DNA from: Streptomyces sp. NBC_01481
Lineage (GTDB): Bacteria; Actinomycetota; Actinomycetes; Streptomycetales; Streptomycetaceae
DNA length: 64,000 bases
Reading direction: 5' to 3'
Assembly (NCBI RefSeq): GCF_026339995.1
Contig: NZ_JAPEPT010000003.1
Location: 868,001 to 932,000 of the forward strand
Shown here: positions 34,090 to 41,816 of the stretch, piece after piece
How the letters are laid out: each line of letters begins with the position of its first letter
How positions within the stretch are numbered: the stretch's first letter is position 1
The notes under the pieces: generated by a model
The model's input: the letters and a program-made list of their open reading frames with translations, nothing else
Database searches by the model: none
Told to the model about the DNA's origin: nothing
Translations under genes and position numbers: made by a program

Positions 34090-35078
34090 GGGCAGCGATC
34101 GTCGAAGCCCCCGGCAAGGTCTCCGTCACGACGGTTCCCGACCCCACCCCGGGACCTCGGGAGGTCGTCGTCTCGGTGGCCTCGTGCGGTCTGTGCGGCA
34201 CCGATCTGCACATTCTGCAGGGCGAGTTCGCGCCCACCCTGCCGATCCTGCCCGGGCACGAGTTCGCCGGTGAGATCGTAGGGATCGGCAGGGACGTCAC
34301 CGAGCTCGCCGTCGGGGACAAGGTCGCCGTCGATCCGTCCCTGCACTGTCACGAATGCCGCTACTGCCGGGCAGGCCGCGGCAATCTCTGCGACCGGTGG
34401 GCCGCCATCGGCGTCACCGAGCCCGGCGGCGCGGCCGAGTTCGCCGTCGCCCCCGTCGCCAACTGCGTACGGCTGCCCGACCACATCGACGTCAAGGACG
34501 CGGCGCTGATCGAGCCGCTGTCCTGCGCGGTGCGCGGATACGACGTACTGAACAGCAGCACCCTCGGCGCCAATGTGCTGATCTACGGCTCGGGGACCAT
34601 GGGACTGATGATGCTGGAGCTCGCCAAGCGCACCGGCGCCGCGAGCGTCGACATACTCGACATCAACCCGGACCGCCTCGCGACGGCGTCGGTGCTCGGC
34701 TGCTCCCGCTCGGCAGCCGGCGCCGGTGAACTGGAGCAGCCGGGTGGCTGGGACTTCGTCATCGACGCGACCGGCAATGCGGGGGCGATCCAGGACGGCC
34801 TGGGACGGGTCGCGAAGGGGGGCACCTTCCTGCAGTTCGGCGTCGCCGACTATGCGACGACCGCCGTGATCGAGCCATACCGCATCTACAACCAGGAGAT
34901 CACCATCACCGGCTCCATGGCGGTGCTGCACAGCTACGAGCGGGCCGCGGCGCTCTTCGCGAGCGGCGTGCTCGACCCGTCCGTCTTCATCAGCGACCGG
35001 CTGCCGCTGGACCAGTACCCCGAGGCCATCGACCGGTTCAAGGCGGGGCAGGGCCGCAAGATCGTGGTGGAACCGTGA
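34086..35078 (+). CDS. Zinc-dependent alcohol (polyol) dehydrogenase
   Basis: 330 aa, MDR superfamily. The catalytic zinc site is in SCGLCGTDLHIL (Cys, about residue 38) and GHEFAGEIVG (His-Glu). The structural zinc loop is HCHECRYCRAGRGNLC. The cofactor motif is YGSGTMGLMML with an acidic residue after it (LDINPD), which suggests NAD+. By operon context it oxidises the imported polyol to a ketose, which the kinase downstream would phosphorylate. It is coupled at both ends by 4-nt overlaps. Confidence 0.9.
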   Translation: MRAAIVEAPGKVSVTTVPDPTPGPREVVVSVASCGLCGTDLHILQGEFAPTLPILPGHEFAGEIVGIGRDVTELAVGDKVAVDPSLHCHECRYCRAGRGNLCDRWAAIGVTEPGGAAEFAVAPVANCVRLPDHIDVKDAALIEPLSCAVRGYDVLNSSTLGANVLIYGSGTMGLMMLELAKRTGAASVDILDINPDRLATASVLGCSRSAAGAGELEQPGGWDFVIDATGNAGAIQDGLGRVAKGGTFLQFGVADYATTAVIEPYRIYNQEITITGSMAVLHSYERAAALFASGVLDPSVFISDRLPLDQYPEAIDRFKAGQGRKIVVEP

Positions 35079-36052
35079 GTGGCGGGCCCGGCCCGGTGGG
35101 CGACTCCGTGGATGGGCCCGGCCCGGTGGGCGGGCTCGATTCCGTAGGCAAGCCCGGCTCCGTACTGGTCCTGGGCGAGGCGCTCATCGACCTTGTCCCC
35201 GTGCCGGGCGAGCCGGAAAGCCTGCGCGCCCAGCCCGGCGGCGCCCCCGCCAATGTCGCGGCGGGTCTGGCCCGCCTCGGTATGCCTGTCGCCTTCGCCG
35301 GAGCCCTCGGCACCGACGGCTTCGCACGGGCGATCGAACGCCGGCTCACGGACGCGGGTGTCGACCTCACCCTCTGCGCCCGCCCCGACCTGCCCACGGC
35401 GCTGGCGGTCGCCGACCCGGGGGAGTCGGGGAACGGCTACCACTTCCACCTCCAGGACACGGCGACCTTCAGCTTCCCCGACCGGGCGGCCGACGTGGGC
35501 CGCTTCGGCGCGGTGTACGCAGGAGGTCTGGCGGCCGTCGTCGACCCGGCGGCCCGGGCCGTCGCGTCCACGGCGCGGGCCGCCGCCCGGCACTCCCTGC
35601 TCGTGGTGGACCCCAACGTCCGCGAGGACCGCACGATCGACCCCGGCCGGAGCCTGGCCCTGCTGCGTGAACTGTGCGAGCTCGCGCATGTGGTCAAGGC
35701 CAGCGACGAGGACCTGCTGCGGCTGTGGCCGGACACGGCCCCGGACGAGACCTGCCGTCGGCTGGCCGCGGGCGCCCTGGTGATCCTCACCCGCGGCGCC
35801 CGGGGCTCCACCGCCCACACCCCGTCCGGCCCGCCCGTCTCGGTCCCGGCCGTCCCGGTCGAGGTGGTCAACACCATCGGTGCCGGTGACGCCTTCATGG
35901 CGGGCGTCCTGGCCTGGCTTGCCACGACGGGTGGCTGGGAGCGCGCTCTGAGCCCGGACCGTGCGGTGAGCATGCTGGAGTTCGCGGCACAGGTGGCGGC
36001 GTCGGTGGTCACGCAGGCGGGCACGGAGCCCTCGGCACCGGCCTCCGTGTGA
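35075..36052 (+). CDS. PfkB-family carbohydrate kinase (fructokinase-like)
   Basis: 325 aa. VLVLGEALIDLVP near residue 30 opens the PfkB domain; QPGGAPANVAAGLARLG is the substrate loop and NTIGAGDAFMAG carries the catalytic Asp and anion hole. Probable role: phosphorylation of the ketose made by the preceding dehydrogenase, giving the likely effector for the DeoR regulator. The GTG overlaps the dehydrogenase stop (GTGA). The first 27 residues are an odd Gly/Pro-rich extension encoded by a near-tandem repeat (35084-35132) and have no counterpart in the family as I know it. Confidence 0.88.
   Translation: MSGGPGPVGDSVDGPGPVGGLDSVGKPGSVLVLGEALIDLVPVPGEPESLRAQPGGAPANVAAGLARLGMPVAFAGALGTDGFARAIERRLTDAGVDLTLCARPDLPTALAVADPGESGNGYHFHLQDTATFSFPDRAADVGRFGAVYAGGLAAVVDPAARAVASTARAAARHSLLVVDPNVREDRTIDPGRSLALLRELCELAHVVKASDEDLLRLWPDTAPDETCRRLAAGALVILTRGARGSTAHTPSGPPVSVPAVPVEVVNTIGAGDAFMAGVLAWLATTGGWERALSPDRAVSMLEFAAQVAASVVTQAGTEPSAPASV
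35084..35132 (+). repeat. 30-bp-period direct repeat in kinase 5' end
   Basis: A 19-bp unit (GGGCCCGGCCCGGTGGGCG) occurs at 35084-35102 and again at 35114-35132. It encodes the GPGPVG repeats of the kinase N-terminal extension. Confidence 0.8.
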
Positions 36053-36055
36053 ACC

Positions 36056-36092
36056 CTCGCCCCGCCGGACCATCCCCCTCCGGCGGGGCGAG
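36056..36092. terminator. Strong hairpin terminator of the polyol operon
   Basis: Perfect 14-bp stem (36056-36069 with 36079-36092) and a 9-nt loop. It starts four nt after the kinase stop codon, which places the operon end here. Confidence 0.85.
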
Positions 36093-36195
36093 CGTGGTGG
36101 TTCCCTTGCAGGGCCGCACCGCTCACGATGGAGGCCGGACAGCGGCCTCCCCGGCGACGGGGAAGCCGAACCCGGGGCCGGTGTGGGAGGAATGC

Positions 36196-36741
36196 ATGCC
36201 TGAGGTGTTCGTGCGGCGTCTCACCCGGTGGCAGGCCGAACAGCAGCGGGAGAACGTGGCGGATGTGTACGTAGAGACCTACCGCGCCTTCTCCGGGGCG
36301 GAGTTCCACGACCGGCAGGAGTTTCTGCGGCGCTTCGCCGAGGATGTGCAGCGCCCCGGCTTCGACATGGTGGTGACCGGCACGGCGCGGCTCGCGGGGT
36401 GCGCCTACGGGTTCCGGCTCGACCGGGAGGGCGGCTGGTGGCAGGGCTTCCGGGGAGAGCTGCCGCGTGAGGTGGAGGAACTCACTGCCTCGGGGCAGGG
36501 CTTCGCAATGGCCGAGCTGATGGTCGTTCCGGCGCAACGCCGCCGCGGTGTCGCAACAGCGCTCGTGCGACGGCTCCTCGAGCGAGCCGACACGGCGCTG
36601 GTGACCGTGCTCCTCGAGCCGACGGACGTCCCGGCGCGCAGCGCGTTCGAGAGCTGGGGATGGACGCGGATCGGCGATATCGGGGCCGATTCCGGCAGCG
36701 GCCCTGTGCTCGAGGTGTGGAGCCGCACGCGCACTGAATGA
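36196..36741 (+). CDS. GNAT-family N-acetyltransferase
   Basis: 181 aa. The acetyl-CoA binding motif A is AELMVVPAQRRRGVATALVR near residues 106-125, and LEPTDVPARSAFESWGWTRI is the C-terminal motif B region. The ATG at 36196 follows GGGAGGAA; the frame is also open back to 36049 but overlaps the terminator. It appears monocistronic. The substrate is unknown. Confidence 0.82.
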   Translation: MPEVFVRRLTRWQAEQQRENVADVYVETYRAFSGAEFHDRQEFLRRFAEDVQRPGFDMVVTGTARLAGCAYGFRLDREGGWWQGFRGELPREVEELTASGQGFAMAELMVVPAQRRRGVATALVRRLLERADTALVTVLLEPTDVPARSAFESWGWTRIGDIGADSGSGPVLEVWSRTRTE

Positions 36742-36866
36742 AGGCGGTTTGTGACGGTGTGTGATGGCGTGTTGTAGCCGCCTCCCGCGAAGTCGGAGGC
36801 CGTTTCCCCTCTGACCGGCCTGGGGCCACTTGCTTCCCGGCGCGGCAGCATCTAGCCTCACGAGCG

Positions 36867-36888
36867 ACGTACCGACCAGTTGGTACGT
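36867..36888. promoter_or_regulatory. TetR-type operator-like inverted repeat
   Basis: ACGTACC (36867-36873) and GGTACGT (36882-36888) are perfect 7-bp arms around 8 nt. The inner TACCGACCAGTTGGTA resembles the TACCGAC/GTCGGTA class of TetR sites. It lies 44 bp before the oxidoreductase at 36932. No tetR gene is in the window. Confidence 0.6.
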
Positions 36889-36931
36889 GCTAGCCGCCCT
36901 GGCACTCAGTAGCGACCGAGGAGCCGCCGAG

Positions 36932-37945
36932 ATGAGCCGCACCAACCATCAACTGCGCCTGGCCGCCCGTCCCGTGGGGGAGCCCCGGCCAACCGACTGG
37001 GAGCACGTCGAGGAGCCGGTCGCCGAGCCGGGCGACGGCGAGTTCCTGGTGCAGGTGCTCTACCTGTCGATCGACCCGGCGATGCGCGGCTGGATGAACG
37101 CGGGCAAGTCCTACATACGCCCCGTCGAAATCGGCGAGGTGATGCGCGCCGGCGCGGTGGGCAGGGTCATCGCCTCCCGGCACCCCGACTTCTCGGAGGG
37201 CGACCACGTCTCGGGCTCGTTCGGTGTCCAGGATTACTGCGTCTCGGACGGGCGCGGTGTCACCAAGGTCGACCCGGCGCTGGCGCCCCTGCCCGTGTAT
37301 CTCGGCACCCTCGGCATGTCGGGCATGACAGCCTACTTCGGCCTGCTCGACATCGGGCGTCCGCTGGCCGGGCAGACCGTTGTCGTCTCCGGTGCGGCCG
37401 GTGCGGTCGGCAGTGTGGTCGGCCAGATCGCGAAGATCCTGGGCTGCCGGGTCATCGGCATCGCAGGCGGTGAGCGCAAGTGCCGTGCGGTGGTTGAAGA
37501 GTTCGGGTTCGACGCCGCGATCGACTACCAGACCGAGGACGTACGCAAGGCACTGCGCGAGCACGCCCCTGACGGAGTCGACGTCTACTTCGACAACGTC
37601 GGCGGCGACATTCTGGACGCCGTGCTGACCCGGCTGGCGCGCGGCGCCCGGATCGTCATCTGTGGCGCGATCTCCCAGTACAACAACACCGAGCCGGTCA
37701 AGGGACCGAGCAACTACATGTCGCTGCTGGTCAACCGCGCCTCCATGACGGGCATGGTGGTCTTCGACTACGCCGACCGTTACGGCGAGGGCGTCGCGCA
37801 GCTCGCCGAGTGGCTGGCGGCGGGACAGCTGCTGTCGAAGGAGGACGTGGTGTCCGGCGGGGTCGAGGCGTTCCCCGAGACGCTTCTGAGGCTGTTCCGC
37901 GGCGAGAACCTCGGCAAGCTCGTTCTCCAGATCGCGGACGCGTGA
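36932..37945 (+). CDS. NADP-dependent oxidoreductase (CurA/leukotriene-B4-dehydrogenase type MDR)
   Basis: 337 aa, non-zinc medium-chain reductase. DPAMRGWMN near residue 50 is the typical substrate-side signature. The cofactor loop VVVSGAAGAVGSVVGQIAK is near 150, followed by GIAGGERKC and VDVYFDNVGGDIL. It probably reduces alpha,beta-unsaturated carbonyls with NADPH. GGAG lies nine nt before the ATG. It is followed by an SDR gene (in-frame GTG overlapping the stop) and preceded by a TetR-type site, so both genes probably respond to a toxic or xenobiotic compound. Confidence 0.87.
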   Translation: MSRTNHQLRLAARPVGEPRPTDWEHVEEPVAEPGDGEFLVQVLYLSIDPAMRGWMNAGKSYIRPVEIGEVMRAGAVGRVIASRHPDFSEGDHVSGSFGVQDYCVSDGRGVTKVDPALAPLPVYLGTLGMSGMTAYFGLLDIGRPLAGQTVVVSGAAGAVGSVVGQIAKILGCRVIGIAGGERKCRAVVEEFGFDAAIDYQTEDVRKALREHAPDGVDVYFDNVGGDILDAVLTRLARGARIVICGAISQYNNTEPVKGPSNYMSLLVNRASMTGMVVFDYADRYGEGVAQLAEWLAAGQLLSKEDVVSGGVEAFPETLLRLFRGENLGKLVLQIADA

Positions 37946-37959
37946 TCCAGGTGGCGGCG

Positions 37960-38739
37960 ATGAATCTCAAGGACGCGGGTGTGGTCGTCACGGGCGCCGG
38001 TTCCGGCATCGGAGCGGCGCTCGCCCGCCGCTTCGCCGCGGAGGGCGCCCGGCTCGTGATCAACGACCTGGACGGCGCGGCGGCCGCCCGGGTCGCCGCG
38101 GAGGTCGGCGGGCTCGCCGTGCCGGGCGACGCCGGCGCCGAGGAGAGCGTGGCCGCCATGGTCGCGGCGGCGCGCGCCCACCTCGGCGAGATCGACCTGT
38201 TCTGCGCGAACGCGGGCATCGAGCCCGGCGGCGGGCTGCACGCCCCGGAGGACGTGTGGGACCAGGTCTGGCAGGTGAACGTCATGGGACACGTGCGGGT
38301 GGCCCGCCACCTCGTCGGGCCGTGGCTGGAACGGGGACGCGGCCACTTCCTGGCCACGGTCTCCGCGGCGGGCCTGCTGACCCACCTCGAATCGGCGCCG
38401 TACTCGGTGTCCAAGCACGGCGCGCTGGCCTTCGCGGAGTGGCTCTCGGCCACGTACGGCGACCGGGGCCTGACGGTCCAGGTCGTCTGCCCGCTGGGCG
38501 TGCGCACCGAGATGTACGAGAAGACGGACGCGGCAGCCAAGGCGGTGCTCGGCGGCAACGTCCTCGAACCCGAGCAGGTCGCCGACGAGGTCATGGAGGG
38601 ACTCGCGGACGGGCGCTTCCTGATCCTGCCGCACGGGGAGGTGCGGGACCACTACGCGTTCCGGGCGACCGACACGGACAGGTGGCTCCGGGGAATGCGG
38701 CGCCTGCGGCGGCGGATCGACGAGGTCGACAACGGCTGA
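37960..38739 (+). CDS. Short-chain dehydrogenase/reductase (classical SDR)
   Basis: 259 aa. VVVTGAGSGIGAALARRF near residues 8-25 is the cofactor motif. NAG is present in LFCANAGIEP, the catalytic Ser in VSAAG, and Tyr/Lys in YSVSKHG. The N-terminus MNLKDAGVVVTG is canonical and AGGTGG precedes the ATG at 37960. A GTG at 37942 overlaps the upstream stop as GTGA and is an alternative start. The gene is in an operon with the CurA-like reductase. The substrate is unknown. Confidence 0.85.
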   Translation: MNLKDAGVVVTGAGSGIGAALARRFAAEGARLVINDLDGAAAARVAAEVGGLAVPGDAGAEESVAAMVAAARAHLGEIDLFCANAGIEPGGGLHAPEDVWDQVWQVNVMGHVRVARHLVGPWLERGRGHFLATVSAAGLLTHLESAPYSVSKHGALAFAEWLSATYGDRGLTVQVVCPLGVRTEMYEKTDAAAKAVLGGNVLEPEQVADEVMEGLADGRFLILPHGEVRDHYAFRATDTDRWLRGMRRLRRRIDEVDNG

Positions 38740-38774
38740 GCCGGGCCTCGGAGGCCTCCCTCTGAGCGGCTCCC

Positions 38775-38809
38775 GGTGAATTGCCTCCGAAGACCGCAGG
38801 CAATTCACC
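38775..38809. terminator. Hairpin with 12-bp perfect stem
   Basis: GGTGAATTGCCT (38775-38786) pairs with 38798-38809 around an 11-nt loop, 36 bp after the SDR stop. Its AT content is unusual for a local terminator, so it could also be an operator for the toxin-antitoxin promoter that follows. Confidence 0.6.
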
Positions 38810-38815
38810 GACAAA

Positions 38816-38832
38816 TAACAATCGACTTGTTA
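38816..38832. promoter_or_regulatory. Operator-like dyad of the toxin-antitoxin operon
   Basis: TAACAATCGACTTGTTA: perfect 6-bp arms (TAACAA/TTGTTA) around 5 nt, ending 10 bp before the antitoxin ATG. It overlaps the place where a -10 would lie (TTAAAC at 38830-38835). It fits autorepression by a ribbon-helix-helix antitoxin. Confidence 0.65.
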
Positions 38833-38842
38833 AACTCTCGAT

Positions 38843-39115
38843 ATGGCCACTCATCCCGTGCCCGGCGAAGGCCCTGTCCGGCCGGTATCCGTATCCCTCC
38901 ATGAAGGAACGATCGCGGCGCTCAGGGAGCGCACCGGCAAGCGCGGCATGTCCGCGTACGTCGAAGCTCTCATTCAGCGGCAACTGGAGCGCGAACGGCT
39001 GCGCGAACTCATCGAGGACGCGGAGGCCGAGCACGGACCGGTCGACCAGGCGGCGGTCGAAGCCAAGCGGGCAGTCCTGCGCGGCGACACGGCCAGCTCG
39101 GCGGACGCCGCGTGA
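38843..39115 (+). CDS. Antitoxin, probable ribbon-helix-helix type
   Basis: 90 aa. VRPVSVSLHEGTIAALRERT and MSAYVEALIQRQLERERLRE (about residues 12-57) fit a short beta strand followed by two helices, as in CopG/RHH antitoxins. The acidic C-terminal half would wrap the toxin. It overlaps the toxin gene by 4 nt (GTGA). No ribosome site precedes the ATG, and a likely -10 sits 8-13 bp upstream, so translation may be leaderless. The flanking palindrome suggests it represses its own promoter together with the toxin. Confidence 0.78.
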   Translation: MATHPVPGEGPVRPVSVSLHEGTIAALRERTGKRGMSAYVEALIQRQLERERLRELIEDAEAEHGPVDQAAVEAKRAVLRGDTASSADAA

Positions 39116-39507
39116 GCGGGACTCTTGTCCTGGACTGCGAAGGACTGTCCAAACTCGTGAGGCACTCTCCCGAGCTCACCGAGTGGCTGACCGCTGCCGA
39201 AGCCGAAGACATACGCGTGATTACCAGCTCCGTCACGCTGGTCGAAGCGCGCGATCCCAAGGTCAACCAGGCCAGATTCGACTACGCCGTCTCGCGGGTG
39301 AACATCGTCCCGCCGACGGAAGCCATCGCCCGCCACGCGAGCAAACTGCTTGCCGCGGCAGGTCTGCACGGCCAAAAGTACGCCCTCGATGCAATCGTGG
39401 CGGCCACTGCTCTGGCCTCGCCCGCCCCGGTAACCATCCTGACGTCGGATCCCGAAGATCTCCTCATGCTGTGCAGCTCCGGCGGTGTCCGCGTGATCAA
39501 GATCTGA
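39112..39507 (+). CDS. PIN-domain toxin (VapC-like RNase)
   Basis: 131 aa, the usual PIN length. The first acidic residue lies in TLVLDCEGLSKL (Asp8). The second set is VTLVEARDPK (Glu45), and the third is YALDAIVAATAL (Asp94), with TSDPEDL (Asp112) near the C-terminus. These would co-ordinate Mg2+ for RNA cleavage. The target is unknown. The GTG start overlaps the antitoxin stop, the standard arrangement for a type II toxin-antitoxin module. Confidence 0.82.
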   Translation: MSGTLVLDCEGLSKLVRHSPELTEWLTAAEAEDIRVITSSVTLVEARDPKVNQARFDYAVSRVNIVPPTEAIARHASKLLAAAGLHGQKYALDAIVAATALASPAPVTILTSDPEDLLMLCSSGGVRVIKI

Positions 39508-39564
39508 GCCGGGTGACCGACGTCGGCAGGCGGATTTCGTCGTCCGGCCGGCTCGTTCCCCCAT

Positions 39565-40920
39565 TCACGCCGCCCTGCGGCCCCTCCTCCCCGCCGAGCG
39601 GATGATGTCCGCGTACCTGTGCCCGCTCGCCTTGATCGTGCGGCGCTGCGTCGCGTAGTCCACGTGCACCAGGCCGAAGCGCTTTTCGTAGCCGTACGCC
39701 CACTCGAAGTTGTCCATCAGCGACCACGCGAAGTACCCGGCCACCGGGGCCCCTTGGCGGGCCGCCCGGGCGCATGCCGCCAGGTGTTCCTCCAGGTACC
39801 GCACCCGTTCCGGGTCGTCGATCGTGCCGTCCGCGCGGACCACGTCCGGGTAGGCGGAGCCGTTCTCGGTGACGTGGATGCGGCCCGCGCCGTACTCCTC
39901 GGTCAGGCGCAGCAGGAGTTGCTCCAGGCCGTCCGCGTGGACCTCCCAGTCCATGGCCGTGTGGCGGGCGTCCGGGAGGTAGATCTGTTTGGCGTGGGGC
40001 AGCGGGCCGGTGGGGTCGGCGGTGACGATCTGGCGGAAGTAGTAGTTCAGGCCCAGCCAGTCCAGCGGTGCCGCGATCGTCTCCAAGTCGCCTGCCCGCT
40101 CGGGCAGTTCGACGCCGTACAGGTCGAGCATGTCCTGCGGATAGCCGCGGCCGTGGATCGGGTCCAGCCACCAGCGGTTGGTGTGGCCGTCCGCCCGGGC
40201 CGCGGCGGCGTGGTCCTCAGGGCGGTCGGTGGCCGGTTCGATCGGGCTGAGGTTGTTGACGATGCCGACGCGGGCGTCGGGCGAGGCCGCGCGGATCGCC
40301 TGGACGGCCAGGCCGTGGCCGAGGTGCAGATGGTACGAGGCGTGCACGGCGGCCCCGATGTCCGTGAGGCCCGGTGCCATCCGGCCTTCCAGATGGCCGA
40401 TCCAGGCCGAGCACAGCGGCTCGTTGAGGGTCGCCCAGTCCTTGACCCGGTCGCCGAGGCGCTCGGTGGCGACGGAGGCGTACGTCGCGAAGTGCTCGGC
40501 GGTTTCACGGGACGGCCAGCCGCCGCGGTCCTGGAGCGCCTGCGGCAGATCCCAGTGGTAGAGCGTCGCGACGGGCGTGATGCCCGCGTCCAAGAGCCCG
40601 TCCACCAGCCGGTCGTAGAAGTCCAGGCCCGCCTTGTTCACCGGACCGTCGCCGCCCGGCACGACGCGGGGCCAGGCGATCGAGAACCGGTAGGCGCCGA
40701 GGCCGAGTTGCTTCATCAGCGCGATGTCCTCGGGCCAGCGGTGGTAGTGGTCGCAGGTCACGTCGCCGGTGTCGCCGCCCGCCACCGCTCCCGGGGTGTG
40801 GGAGAAGGTGTCCCAGATCGACGGGGAGCGGCCGTCCTCGGCCACGGCACCCTCGATCTGGTACGCGGCGGTGGCCGCGCCCCAAGTGAAGTCGGCCGGA
40901 AGGGCGTTGAGGTCGTTCAC
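39565..40920 (-). CDS. Beta-glucosidase, glycoside hydrolase family 1
   Basis: 451 aa, full GH1 length. The acid/base is Glu167 in TLNEP and the nucleophile is Glu352 in HVTENGSAYPD. FTWGAATAAYQIEGA is the N-terminal signature, and WSLMDNFEWAYGYEKRFGL is the aglycone loop. No signal peptide, so it cleaves imported beta-linked disaccharides in the cytoplasm. GTG 40920 follows AAAGG by eight nt. It is the last gene of the ABC operon 44167-39565, so its substrate is probably the oligosaccharide imported by that system (cellobiose-like, inference). The frame is also open upstream into the permease gene as a shadow. Confidence 0.93.
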   Translation of the reverse strand: MNDLNALPADFTWGAATAAYQIEGAVAEDGRSPSIWDTFSHTPGAVAGGDTGDVTCDHYHRWPEDIALMKQLGLGAYRFSIAWPRVVPGGDGPVNKAGLDFYDRLVDGLLDAGITPVATLYHWDLPQALQDRGGWPSRETAEHFATYASVATERLGDRVKDWATLNEPLCSAWIGHLEGRMAPGLTDIGAAVHASYHLHLGHGLAVQAIRAASPDARVGIVNNLSPIEPATDRPEDHAAAARADGHTNRWWLDPIHGRGYPQDMLDLYGVELPERAGDLETIAAPLDWLGLNYYFRQIVTADPTGPLPHAKQIYLPDARHTAMDWEVHADGLEQLLLRLTEEYGAGRIHVTENGSAYPDVVRADGTIDDPERVRYLEEHLAACARAARQGAPVAGYFAWSLMDNFEWAYGYEKRFGLVHVDYATQRRTIKASGHRYADIIRSAGRRGRRAA

Positions 40921-40952
40921 GGACTGCCTTTCTGCTGGGGTCGGGGGACGGT

Positions 40953-41816
40953 TCACTTGACGGCGCCCGCCGTGAGGCCGGCGACGAGATAGCGCTGGAG
41001 CAGCAGGAACCCGGCGACGACGGGCACGCTGACGACGAGCGACGCGGCCATGACCTGGTTCCAGTAGACGTCGTTCTGGGTGGCGTAGCCCTTGAGCCCG
41101 ACGGAGAGCGTGCGGGTGGTGTCGTTGGTCATGACGGAGGCGAACAGGACTTCGCCCCAGGCCGTCATGAAGGCGTAGACGGCCACGGCGACGATGCCGG
41201 GGACCGCTGCCGGAACGACGACCCGGAAGAGCGCGCCGAGCGCCCCGCAGCCGTCCACCATCGCGGCTTCGTCGAGATCCCGGGGGATCGAGTCGAAGTA
41301 ACCGATCAGCATCCAGATGGAGAAGGGCAGCGAGAACGTCAGATAGGTGAGGATCAGTCCGCCGCGCGAGCCGTAGAGGGCGATGCCGGTGCTGTTTCCG
41401 ACATTGACGAAGATCAGGAACAGCGGGAGGAGGAAGAGGATGCCGGGGAACATCTGCGTGGAGAGCACTGTGACGGTGAAGACCCGCTTCCCGCGGAAGC
41501 GGTAGCGGCTCACCGCGTAGGCGGCGAACACCGCGATCACCACGGACAGCACGGTCGCCGCGCCTGCCACGATCAGTGAGTTGAGGAAGTAGCGGGCGAG
41601 CGGCACCGTGTGCCAGATGTCGATGTACGGGCGGATCGTGAGCCCGGAGGGGATCCAACGGAACGTGCCCGACACATCCTGCAGCGGCTTGAGCGAGCTG
41701 CTGAGCATCACATAGACGGGCAGCAGCGCGAAGGCCGTCAGGAAGCTCAGGACGATACGGCGCGTCCAGACGAAGGACCGCGGCGGTGCACTGGGAGAGG
41801 CGGCCGTTCTAGGCAT
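40953..41816 (-). CDS. Sugar ABC transporter permease (MalG-type)
   Basis: 287 aa with six membrane segments and the EAA loop DLDEAAMVDGCGALGALFRV. It is partner to the permease at 42825, whose stop it overlaps by 8 nt. GH1 follows 32 nt downstream. Confidence 0.9.
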   Translation of the reverse strand: MPRTAASPSAPPRSFVWTRRIVLSFLTAFALLPVYVMLSSSLKPLQDVSGTFRWIPSGLTIRPYIDIWHTVPLARYFLNSLIVAGAATVLSVVIAVFAAYAVSRYRFRGKRVFTVTVLSTQMFPGILFLLPLFLIFVNVGNSTGIALYGSRGGLILTYLTFSLPFSIWMLIGYFDSIPRDLDEAAMVDGCGALGALFRVVVPAAVPGIVAVAVYAFMTAWGEVLFASVMTNDTTRTLSVGLKGYATQNDVYWNQVMAASLVVSVPVVAGFLLLQRYLVAGLTAGAVK

